From the NCBI GenBank assembly GCA_937921525.1, contig CAKZUM010000136.1:1-5670 (forward strand): a stretch of DNA of 5,670 nt, read 5' to 3'. The DNA is from an uncultured Saprospiraceae bacterium. Its GTDB lineage: Bacteria > Bacteroidota > Bacteroidia > Chitinophagales > Saprospiraceae. The stretch's first letter is position 1; each line of letters begins with the position of its first letter. Below are positions 1 to 5,670 of this stretch, piece after piece. The position numbers were made by a program, and so were the translations under genes. The notes beneath the pieces are model-generated. The model saw only the letters and a program-made list of their open reading frames with translations. It did not search any database and was not told where the DNA came from.

Positions 1-140
1 ACATTGTTTAGAACAGAGAGCAGAGAAGAGAGAGTAGAGACGTATTTCGATCAGAGAACGACGAAATTTCGTCATTTTTTAAACGTAATCTGTCTCTATT
101 CTCTGCTCTCTATTCTCTGCTCTTTAAAATGTCCAGTAGT
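1..140. repeat. MITE-like palindromic repeat, copy 1 (left end cut by the window)
   Basis: This non-coding repeat recurs at 5526-5659 in the same orientation. Over the shared part the copies differ at only four single bases (52, 56, 60, 86) and by one 14-bp unit. A GA-rich left arm (3-41) faces a CT-rich right arm (92-130). Both are 39 nt, and about 30 of 39 positions pair. The perfect palindrome ACGAAATTTCGT at 61-72 sits exactly at the centre of symmetry (66.5). The right end is AATGTCCAGTAGT. By symmetry, and from copy 2, the left end should be about 8 bp outside the window, giving about 148 bp. Terminal inverted repeats without an ORF suggest a MITE or REP-like element. The family and the mobilising transposase are not recognisable here. 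Single-stranded DNA or RNA from it would fold into one long hairpin. Confidence 0.8.
93..120. repeat. 14-bp tandem duplication within repeat copy 1
   Basis: The unit TCTCTATTCTCTGC occurs twice head to tail (93-106 and 107-120). Copy 2 of the large repeat has it once (5626-5639). With two units the right arm has the same length as the left arm, so the two-unit form is probably the ancestral one and copy 2 has lost a unit, perhaps by slippage. Confidence 0.9.
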
Positions 141-162
141 ATGTACTTAAAACCATTAACCA

Positions 163-3100
163 ATGAAAAACAATTACTTCCTCCTCTTAGCTTATTTATG
201 GATAGGCTTACTCGCCTGCCCTCAGGAACTTTCTGCCGTTAATTATTTTGTAGCTCCTTGTGATTTAGACAATAGGGATGGTCTATCCGAAGCAAGTGCA
301 TTTTGCACCATCCAAGCAGCCGCAGATATTGCCCAACCGGGAGATACCATTTTTATTCAATCGGGAACTTATTTGGACGAACAAGTCCTGATGAAAAAAA
401 GTGGAACTGCTAATAATCCGATAGTCTTTATAGGGTATCAAACTAGTGTTGGTGATTTGCCATTAGGCATTCCTATGGATTATTTTAAAAAAGATGGAAG
501 CTTTGTGCATGAGGAGACAGTGCTTCCTTGGTTAAAAGGAAACAACCATACAGGCACTGCTATTACTTTGAGTGCGTACGATTATATTGAAATTAAAAAT
601 CTTCAAATTTCAGGGTATCGGAATGGAATCGAAGGAAGTAGCCAATATTCTAATAATGTCAATATCCAACATATATACGGTACTGATTTTACCAATTCGG
701 GGATTGAATTTTACGGTAGCGATTATCTAATCGAACATTGTATCATAGCAGACGCCAGTGTTCATGCCTTTGTTAGTTTTGGTAGTAATAACCGAATGAG
801 TAACTGCGAAGCCTATGCCATTAATAAAAAAATAAGTACTTATTTTTCTTTAAGGAGATTTAGTAGTTTTGGTAATGATGGCATCCTTGAAAATTGTTGG
901 GCAGAACAAGTAGGTGACTTTGCTGGTGCAACGGGTTTTAATATTTATGAAGTGAGTAACAGTCAAATCATCGACTGTACTTCAAAATATATCAGTCAAA
1001 ATTTTAGGGTTCATGACATCGATGTAGGATTTCCAGCAAATTCTAATGTATTTACTAATTGTTTAGCAGTAGGAGAAAATGGCTTTTTGATACAGAACAA
1101 CTCCAACAGCAATCAATTTGTTAATTGTAAAACAGAAAAAAGTTTAAGCGTATTTTTTGCGCCTGGAAGTGGGACTACAGCAGGAAAAGACAACTTCTTT
1201 TTAAATTGTATTTTTTGGGAATCTCCAAGTGTTATTAAGATTACTGGACATGATAATCAGGTAGAGGGCAATCATTTTATTAATTGTACCATTGATGGAA
1301 ATAATATTATAAATGGTCTTTTTGATAGTCAGACTACTAGCCATAACAACCATATTATTAATTCTGTAATTACGGGCATCAAAGATTTTAAATCAGTTAC
1401 TGCTACCCATGATCCAGGGTTTGCTTTTGAAAGTAGTCTTTTCCATACCATCAAGCGGGATTCCTTTTTGCCTGATGCTTATAAAAATAATTCCTTATTT
1501 TTTGAAGACCCTTTATTTTTTGATTGTATAGGCGATACCCATTTACAGGCCAATAGCCCTTGTATTGATGCAGGGATTGACTATTCTTCAATCAGTAATT
1601 TAAGCAAAGATTATTGGGGTGTTGATCGCCCACAAGGAAATAGTTTTGATATTGGTGCTTCCGAATTTGATGCATCTTATCAACCAAATGATTGTGCTAC
1701 ACAAGTAAATTACTACGTCTGCGCCTGTACCAATGGACAGGGAAGTGGTGATGGATTAAGCGAAGCTACTGCTTTTTGTTCCATTTCCGAAGCAGCATTG
1801 TTGGCTAGGGCAGGTGATACTGTTTTTATCAAAGCGGGCACTTATTATGAAAGAGTAAGACCAGGTGTATCTGGTAAGGAAGGGAAGCCTATAGTGTATG
1901 AAGGCTATCAAAATATGCCGGGCGACAATCCCACTTTAAACTATCATTATGGAGATGATCTAGATCCTACTAAGCTTCCTGTTTTAGATGGAATTGATAC
2001 CACTGGTGTAGGATTTAATTTAGAATATATGAGCCATGTAACTATTAGGAACATGACTTTAACCCGCTTTCAAGATGGTTTTTATAGTGCCAATGCGTCT
2101 TATTATTTGACTTTAGACAATGTGGGTACTTTCTCTATAGGTGGGACTGATTGTGGAGATTTTACTGGTACAGATATTTGCAATGAAGGCTGCGGAGATG
2201 CTAATTTATTGACAGGAGGATACAACACGATTAAAAATTCATTTGCCACGAATGCTGGTGCCCATAATTATTATCTATTTGGAGATCATAATATTTTAGA
2301 AAATTGTCGAAGTTATGGAGATGAGGATTATCCCAACCCTACAGGTTATTATATTATATTAAGTGGAAGTTATAATTTGATTAAAGATTGCGAAATTGAA
2401 CGGATTGGCGAACCTTGTCATAGTGGACATGGCATAGGAATTTCTGATTATGGTCATTCAAATCAATTTGTCAATTGTACGTCTACCAATACCAATAAAG
2501 GATTTTATGTAAGAGGGCCAGCAGTTCATTCTAATCAGTTTGTTAACTGTATTTCTTTTGACGATATTGGATATGTTGTGAGGGACTCTGCTCACCACAA
2601 TCAATTTTTAAACTGTAGCTCTAAAAATGATTTATTAGGCGTTCGTTTTTATGATTCTTCCACCTTTGGAGATAACGGGAATGCAGGGAATAATAATATT
2701 TTCTACAATTGTCTTTTTGAAGGTACAACTGGGCATATGGTAGATTTTTTAGCTTCTAGATTTCCTGAAAATCCTGCTGAAAATAATGCCTTTGTGAATT
2801 GTGTTTTCGATGCTAAAGAAAATCCTACATGTGAATTATTTCAAACAACAGCCATTAATAGTAACACACTTTTTATTAATTCTATTTTTAAAGGTTTATC
2901 CGATTTCGATAATATAGAATCTACAAAGGAGATAGATGTTAGTTTTTATAATTGCCTGTTTTGGGATAATACAGATAATAGCACTTTTGTACCATTGAAT
3001 CATACCAATGAAAACCCCATATATGCCGACCCACAATTTGTAAGTGATTCGGATTATCATTTACAAAGCACCTCGCCCGCTATAGATAAAGGTACAATTC

Positions 3101-3738
3101 CCAATCTATTCGATTTAGGCTTCAATTTTAATTATGGAAAAGACGGCAATGGAAGACCGCTAGGTGCGGGACAAGAAATTGGACTATACGAATACCCTAC
3201 AACAGCTTGCGTCTCCTTTTATCATTTTTTCTTTGACCATGAACAGGACAGTATTTATCAAGTTGCAGATAGCATCTATAGTCAGAATAGAATAGCAAAT
3301 GATCGTCAAATCACCTATCAGGCTGGTCAAAGTATTCAATTATTGCCAGGCTTTTCTGTAGATGCTAATAGTACTTTTTTAGCAAAGATTGAAACAACCG
3401 ATTGTTCCGATAATTCACTAACCAGCCCACCTTCTACCTTTCCACAAAATAAATCTATAGTACTAACAAATACTAAATTAAAGATTGCGCCTAATCCATT
3501 TCAGCAAGAAACCAATCTATCCTTCTATTTGGATATACCCGCTGAAGTGTCCTTAAATGTATCTACTCTAACTGGAAAGATTGTGAAAGTATTTGAAAAG
3601 GACACGATTAAAAAAGATGGTTGGCATACTTACCAATTAAGGAAGAATGATTTAGAGAATGGATTCTATATAGTGTATTTTAAAATGGATGATGAAGTAT
3701 ATGCACGCAAAATTATTCTGAATGAAAGCACTTATTGA
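163..3738 (+). CDS. Secreted T9SS cargo protein with two tandem parallel beta-helix modules
   Basis: The 1191-residue product begins with a Sec signal peptide (about 1-25, cleavage near LSA|V). Module 1 (about 27-503) and module 2 (about 516-1012) each open with a DUF1565/chondroitinase-B-like start (NYFV or NYYV, then DGLSEA, AFC, GDT-F-GTY). Each continues with right-handed beta-helix rungs rich in N-x-F-x-N-C (for example Cys300, 322, 349, 772, 796, 818, 850) and closes with a choice-of-anchor-Q-like tail (SP-IDAG or SPAIDKG, RP, DIG or EIG, ending in E-F or YEYP). Residues 1016-1081 resemble the 3-coathanger stack domain (YQAGQSIQLLPGF). A type A T9SS sorting domain follows from about 1106 (KIAPNPF, NGFYIVYF, ARKIIL). 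The protein should cross the outer membrane by T9SS and be anchored or released. Pectate-lyase-like folds often bind or cleave polysaccharide, but I see no identifiable catalytic residues, so enzyme activity is unproven. Start: ATG just before a good signal peptide, 22 bp after the repeat. No Shine-Dalgarno or TAnnTTTG box is visible upstream. Confidence 0.93.
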   Translation: MKNNYFLLLAYLWIGLLACPQELSAVNYFVAPCDLDNRDGLSEASAFCTIQAAADIAQPGDTIFIQSGTYLDEQVLMKKSGTANNPIVFIGYQTSVGDLPLGIPMDYFKKDGSFVHEETVLPWLKGNNHTGTAITLSAYDYIEIKNLQISGYRNGIEGSSQYSNNVNIQHIYGTDFTNSGIEFYGSDYLIEHCIIADASVHAFVSFGSNNRMSNCEAYAINKKISTYFSLRRFSSFGNDGILENCWAEQVGDFAGATGFNIYEVSNSQIIDCTSKYISQNFRVHDIDVGFPANSNVFTNCLAVGENGFLIQNNSNSNQFVNCKTEKSLSVFFAPGSGTTAGKDNFFLNCIFWESPSVIKITGHDNQVEGNHFINCTIDGNNIINGLFDSQTTSHNNHIINSVITGIKDFKSVTATHDPGFAFESSLFHTIKRDSFLPDAYKNNSLFFEDPLFFDCIGDTHLQANSPCIDAGIDYSSISNLSKDYWGVDRPQGNSFDIGASEFDASYQPNDCATQVNYYVCACTNGQGSGDGLSEATAFCSISEAALLARAGDTVFIKAGTYYERVRPGVSGKEGKPIVYEGYQNMPGDNPTLNYHYGDDLDPTKLPVLDGIDTTGVGFNLEYMSHVTIRNMTLTRFQDGFYSANASYYLTLDNVGTFSIGGTDCGDFTGTDICNEGCGDANLLTGGYNTIKNSFATNAGAHNYYLFGDHNILENCRSYGDEDYPNPTGYYIILSGSYNLIKDCEIERIGEPCHSGHGIGISDYGHSNQFVNCTSTNTNKGFYVRGPAVHSNQFVNCISFDDIGYVVRDSAHHNQFLNCSSKNDLLGVRFYDSSTFGDNGNAGNNNIFYNCLFEGTTGHMVDFLASRFPENPAENNAFVNCVFDAKENPTCELFQTTAINSNTLFINSIFKGLSDFDNIESTKEIDVSFYNCLFWDNTDNSTFVPLNHTNENPIYADPQFVSDSDYHLQSTSPAIDKGTIPNLFDLGFNFNYGKDGNGRPLGAGQEIGLYEYPTTACVSFYHFFFDHEQDSIYQVADSIYSQNRIANDRQITYQAGQSIQLLPGFSVDANSTFLAKIETTDCSDNSLTSPPSTFPQNKSIVLTNTKLKIAPNPFQQETNLSFYLDIPAEVSLNVSTLTGKIVKVFEKDTIKKDGWHTYQLRKNDLENGFYIVYFKMDDEVYARKIILNESTY

Positions 3739-3741
3739 TTA

Positions 3742-3776
3742 CGTACACCCCCTTTTCGGCAGGGGTGATTGGTACG
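3742..3776 (+). terminator. Possible 3' hairpin after the beta-helix gene
   Basis: Four bases after the stop codon, CACCCC (3746-3751) pairs with GGGGTG (3762-3767). An outer CGTA (3742-3745) can pair with TACG (3773-3776) across a 5-nt bulge. The GC-rich stem, placed right after the gene, suggests transcript termination or 3'-end protection. No T tract follows, so it is not a canonical intrinsic terminator. Confidence 0.4.
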
Positions 3777-3850
3777 ACCAGCCCAATAAATGCACACCAC
3801 TTTAAAATCACTAGCATCCTATAAATCATTCGTGCAACGCCTAAGCATAC

Positions 3851-3886
3851 TTGATATAATTCACTTTTGTAATATCAAATTACAAA
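3851..3886. promoter_or_regulatory. Two overlapping inverted repeats, candidate operator or RNA structure
   Basis: TTGATAT (3851-3857) is the reverse complement of ATATCAA (3872-3878). TTTGTAAT (3866-3873) is the reverse complement of ATTACAAA (3879-3886), with a 5-nt spacer. Both are perfect but share bases, so as RNA only one could form at a time. The 8-5-8 dyad has the size of a dimeric regulator site. No regulator can be named. In such AT-rich DNA, chance remains possible. Confidence 0.35.
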
Positions 3887-3923
3887 CGGATAATGGATTC
3901 TCTAAAAATCACGAAAATAGCCA

Positions 3924-3963
3924 GTTAAAGACCTTAACCGCAGCGTTAAAAATACGTTAAAAA
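3924..3963. repeat. TTAA series with near-helical spacing, including a CGTTAAAAA direct repeat
   Basis: TTAA occurs at 3925, 3934, 3946 and 3957, spacings of 9, 12 and 11 bp. The last two lie within an exact 9-bp direct repeat, CGTTAAAAA, at 3944-3952 and 3955-3963. Repeats one helical turn apart can be cooperative protein sites, but this is short and AT-rich, so the assignment is tentative. Confidence 0.35.
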
Positions 3964-4108
3964 CTAAGCCCGACCACATCTCTTTCCCTGACACAAAGCA
4001 CTAATAATCAAATAATTACGATACACTCCCTATATTAATTCTATTATATCTACTTGTAACTTATGCTTTCCTTAAAAGTCAATAAATAGAAAGCTGACAA
4101 TAAAATAC

Positions 4109-4116
4109 TACATTTG
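4109..4116 (+). promoter_or_regulatory. Bacteroidota -7 promoter box for the first ompH gene
   Basis: TACATTTG matches the Bacteroidota sigma-ABfr -7 consensus TAnnTTTG exactly. It lies 108 bp before the ATG at 4225, implying a leader of about 100 nt. No TTG -33 element is visible at the expected distance, so this rests on one box. Confidence 0.5.
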
Positions 4117-4137
4117 TCTGTCTATATAATAGCAGGT

Positions 4138-4185
4138 TAACAATTCGCTAGTATTCATTCGACAATGTAGTACATACAATTGTTA
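4138..4185 (+). promoter_or_regulatory. Inverted repeat in the ompH leader
   Basis: TAACAATT (4138-4145) is the perfect reverse complement of AATTGTTA (4178-4185). The 32-nt interval holds the near-palindrome TGTAGTACA (4166-4174). If transcription starts just after 4116, this lies wholly in the 5' leader and could fold into a stem-loop about 40 nt before the start codon. No riboswitch class is recognised. Confidence 0.3.
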
Positions 4186-4224
4186 GCACATTTAATTAAG
4201 ATTTTTCAAAAAAGTTCATACCAC

Positions 4225-4734
4225 ATGAAAAAATATATTTTATCCTTAGCTGCTTTTCTACTATTAGGAACAGCTTCCATCTCTGCACAGAGAATTGCCG
4301 TTTTAGACATTACTGCCGTTTTAGAAAATATGGGCGAATATCAATCTGCACAAAAAGAGTTAGATAAATTAGCAGCAGATTGGAGACAAGAAATTGCATC
4401 TGAATATGACGCTATCAAGGGGATGTACAATAAGTACCAAGCAGAATCTGTACTCTTGAGTGATGAGGTTCGCAAGCAAAGAGAAGATGAAATTTTAAAT
4501 AGAGAAAAAGCAGTAAGAGAAAGACAAAAGCAGCGATTTGGTCCAGATGGTGCGTTATTTAAAAGAAGACAACAAATGGTACAACCTATACAAGATAGAG
4601 TGTACGCTGCTATAGAAGATTTTGCTTCTGATCAAGATTATGATCTAATCTTGGATAAAGGAAGTGCTACAGGTATTCTTTTTGCGAATCCTAGATTCGA
4701 CAAAACAGAAGATTTAATGAGAAAACTTAGATAA
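4225..4734 (+). CDS. ompH: Periplasmic OmpH/Skp-family chaperone, first paralogue
   Basis: The 169-residue product belongs to the OmpH/Skp family, whose trimers hold unfolded outer-membrane proteins in the periplasm on their way to the BAM complex. It has a clear signal peptide (MKKYILSLAAFLLLGTASISA, cleavage before Gln22), a beta segment RIAVLDITAVLENM (23-36), long charged helices (about 37-130) that would form the coiled-coil arms, the FGPDG-LFKRRQ-MVQPIQDRVY segment (105-127) and the closing YDLILDKG strand (139-146). Length is normal for the family. I chose ATG 4225: the frame can be extended to TTG 4180, but the added 15 residues precede the signal peptide and would spoil it. It resembles the Bacteroidota paralogue normally found just after bamA, but no bamA lies upstream here. 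A TAnnTTTG box at 4109 probably drives it. Confidence 0.93.
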   Translation: MKKYILSLAAFLLLGTASISAQRIAVLDITAVLENMGEYQSAQKELDKLAADWRQEIASEYDAIKGMYNKYQAESVLLSDEVRKQREDEILNREKAVRERQKQRFGPDGALFKRRQQMVQPIQDRVYAAIEDFASDQDYDLILDKGSATGILFANPRFDKTEDLMRKLR

Positions 4735-4756
4735 TTAAACTCTAAGTAGGACCGAA

Positions 4757-4811
4757 ACTACCATTATTAGGGTAGTCTAACTTATTCCCGCTAATAAGTA
4801 AAAAACTTATT
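4757..4811 (+). promoter_or_regulatory. Hairpin cluster between the two ompH genes
   Basis: ACTACC (4757-4762) pairs with GGTAGT (4771-4776) over an 8-nt loop. ACTTATT (4780-4786) pairs with AATAAGT (4793-4799) over 6 nt. A second ACTTATT (4805-4811) can take the same AATAAGT over a 5-nt A loop and is followed by TTT. The last two pairings exclude each other, as in an attenuator, and the third segment overlaps the -7 box of the next gene. A weak terminator for the first gene is the simplest reading. Stems are short and AT-rich. Confidence 0.4.
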
Positions 4812-4815
4812 TTTG
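4808..4815 (+). promoter_or_regulatory. Bacteroidota -7 promoter box for the second ompH gene
   Basis: TATTTTTG matches TAnnTTTG exactly, 38 bp before the ATG at 4854, giving a leader of about 30 nt. No TTG -33 element is seen. It suggests the second gene can be transcribed on its own as well as by read-through. Confidence 0.5.
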
Positions 4816-4853
4816 CGATTTTTTTAAAAACTACATCAATTATTTATCAGGTT

Positions 4854-5378
4854 ATGAAGAAGATAATGAAGGTATTAGCACTAGTATGCTTATTAGCTAC
4901 AATAGGACTTACTTCTGCAAATGCACAAAAATTTGGCTATGTAAACTCTGCCGCAGTTTTAGCAGAAATGGCTGAAGTAAAGCAAGCAGACTCCAATATG
5001 GAAGCATTGCAAAAGCAACTACAAAACAAAGGACAACAAATGGTAAAATCTTACCAGACTAAGTTACAGTCCTTACAGAAGAAAGAGCAAGCTGGAGAAT
5101 TGTCTCCTAAGCAAATGGAAGATGAGGGTAAAAGATTACAAGAGGAAGAAAAAAAGATCGCTACTTTCGAGCAAGATATGATGAAGCAAATCAATGAAAA
5201 GCGTAACTCTTTGTTACAGCCGATCTTTGACAAAGTAAATGCTGCCATTAAAACTGTCGCTCAAGAAAATGGCTATCAGTATATTTTTGATACCAATGCT
5301 TCTGCAGGTAGTATCATCTTATATGCAGATGAAAGCAACGATGTTACTACTTTGGTAAAATCTAAATTGGGTATGTAA
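4854..5378 (+). CDS. ompH: Periplasmic OmpH/Skp-family chaperone, second paralogue
   Basis: The 174-residue product is a second OmpH/Skp-like protein, presumed to act as a trimeric periplasmic holdase for outer-membrane proteins. The signal peptide covers residues 1-24 (cleavage SANA|Q). The mature part opens with QKFGYVNSAAVLAEM (25-39), then Gln/Lys/Glu-rich helices (about 45-118) typical of the coiled-coil arms. It closes with LLQPIFDKVNAAI (120-132), NGYQYIFDT (139-147) and a C-terminal strand and helix ending KLGM. Length is typical. ATG 4854 is preferred; Met5 (4866) is possible but would shorten the basic N-region. Cys12 lies in the signal peptide but lacks a lipobox (Val at -1), so this is not a lipoprotein. 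It diverges strongly from the gene 119 bp upstream, so this is an old paralogue pair rather than a recent duplication. A strong terminator follows. Confidence 0.94.
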   Translation: MKKIMKVLALVCLLATIGLTSANAQKFGYVNSAAVLAEMAEVKQADSNMEALQKQLQNKGQQMVKSYQTKLQSLQKKEQAGELSPKQMEDEGKRLQEEEKKIATFEQDMMKQINEKRNSLLQPIFDKVNAAIKTVAQENGYQYIFDTNASAGSIILYADESNDVTTLVKSKLGM

Positions 5379-5420
5379 TTTACCTTCTTTAAGTTACTAA
5401 CGTAAAGTTGTTTAAAAAAT

Positions 5421-5450
5421 GCATCTTGGAGATTCCAAGATGCTTTTTTT
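5421..5450 (+). terminator. Strong intrinsic terminator after the ompH pair
   Basis: GCATCTTGGA (5421-5430) pairs perfectly with TCCAAGATGC (5434-5443) over a 3-nt loop, followed directly by seven T (5444-5450). It begins 43 bp after the stop codon of the second ompH gene and marks the end of that transcript. Confidence 0.92.
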
Positions 5451-5494
5451 ATTTTCGCAGCTAACTATGTAAGACCTTTGGTCTAAACTACGAC

Positions 5495-5514
5495 CACACT
5501 ATTGGACATTTTAA
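5495..5514. repeat. Solitary copy of the repeat's terminal sequence
   Basis: CACACTATTGGACATTTTAA is the reverse complement of 5643-5662 with a single mismatch, so it is a second outer inverted end, 31 bp outside the left end of repeat copy 2. It may be a nested or truncated older copy, or the true left boundary of a 168-bp element (5495-5662). Confidence 0.7.
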
Positions 5515-5525
5515 TTTAAACCACC

Positions 5526-5659
5526 ACTGCTGGACATTGTTTAGAACAGAGAGCAGAGAAGAGAGAGTAGAGACGTATTTCGATTAGAAAACAACGAAAT
5601 TTCGTCATTTTTTAAACGAAATCTGTCTCTATTCTCTGCTCTTTAAAATGTCCAGTAGT
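5526..5659. repeat. MITE-like palindromic repeat, copy 2 (complete)
   Basis: This complete 134-bp copy runs from ACTGCTGGACATT to AATGTCCAGTAGT, a 13-bp terminal inverted repeat with one mismatch. The central palindrome ACGAAATTTCGT is at 5594-5605. The GA-rich left and CT-rich right arms match copy 1, but one 14-bp unit is missing from the right arm, so the core is off-centre. No ORF lies within. No clear target-site duplication is visible. It lies in the spacer after the ompH terminator, as expected for a tolerated non-coding insertion. Confidence 0.82.
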
Positions 5660-5670
5660 GTGACGTTTAC

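Larger units (their letters stand above)
3739..4224. other. 486-bp non-coding spacer upstream of the ompH pair
   Basis: I see no credible gene on either strand here. The spacer holds the hairpin after the beta-helix gene, two overlapping inverted repeats (3851-3886), a TTAA series (3924-3963), one TAnnTTTG box (4109-4116) and a leader inverted repeat (4138-4185). An ATG at 3893 opens only an 11-codon frame (MDSLKITKIAS). The spacer is long for its neighbourhood and is probably the regulatory region of the first ompH gene. Confidence 0.7.

Noticed and set aside
141..242. 33-codon frame from ATG 141 overlapping the start of the beta-helix gene
   Set aside because: It is out of frame with the clear gene, short and without recognisable features. 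The ATG arises at the repeat boundary.
3800..3816. Degenerate remnant of the palindromic repeat (CTTTAAAATCACTAG resembles its right end)
   Set aside because: The match needs a gap and covers only a few AT-rich bases. No second arm is present.
3893..3928. 11-codon frame MDSLKITKIAS as a possible leader peptide
   Set aside because: It is too short to support. It has no regulatory codon run and no attenuator hairpin directly after it.
4180..4224. Extended TTG start for the first ompH gene, adding 15 residues
   Set aside because: The extension precedes a complete signal peptide starting MKKY at 4225, and overlaps the leader inverted repeat. ATG 4225 is far better.
5051..5248. 65-codon open frame on the minus strand
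   Set aside because: It lies wholly inside the second ompH gene, antisense to the coiled-coil region. Its Ser/Cys/Phe-rich product is what antisense of Lys/Gln/Glu-rich sequence gives.
5472..5484. Small hairpin AGACC-TTT-GGTCT after the ompH terminator
   Set aside because: It is a 5-bp stem with no T tract and no adjacent gene. It is too small to assign a role.
1..5659. CRISPR array or composite transposon
   Set aside because: There are only two repeat copies 5.4 kb apart with no short regular spacers. No transposase or integrase gene lies between them, and no target-site duplication is evident.

Overview
The window looks like chromosomal DNA from a marine or environmental member of the Bacteroidota, most plausibly the Saprospiria/Sphingobacteriia side. 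Four things point there: a type IX secretion (T9SS) C-terminal sorting domain, a '3-coathanger stack'-like domain before it, a tandem pair of OmpH/Skp genes of the Bacteroidota type, and AT-rich spacers without Shine-Dalgarno sequences but with TAnnTTTG promoter boxes. The genus cannot be settled from the window.

Layout, all genes on the + strand. Positions 1-140 hold a palindromic repeat, cut at its left end by the window edge. At 163-3738 lies a 1191-residue secreted protein built of two diverged parallel beta-helix modules, a coathanger-like domain and a T9SS sorting domain. Positions 3739-4224 are non-coding, with several inverted repeats, a TTAA series and a TAnnTTTG box. Two Skp/OmpH-family periplasmic chaperone genes follow (4225-4734 and 4854-5378), each with its own TAnnTTTG box. 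A strong intrinsic terminator (5421-5450) closes this unit. A second copy of the palindromic repeat (5526-5659) ends the window, preceded by an extra copy of its terminal sequence (5495-5514).

Functionally, the two Skp-like proteins should help carry outer-membrane and exported proteins through the periplasm. The large protein is cargo for T9SS and should end up on the cell surface or outside the cell. No shared regulation is evident.

The most unusual feature is the repeat. It is about 148 bp (134 bp in the second copy), has ends ACTRCTGGACATT/AATGTCCAGTAGT, and is nearly dyad-symmetric about a perfect 12-bp core. It occurs twice in the same orientation and brackets all three genes. It resembles a MITE or REP-like non-coding mobile repeat. 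I saw no transposase, CRISPR, tRNA, rRNA or defence gene, and I do not claim a new system beyond the repeat.
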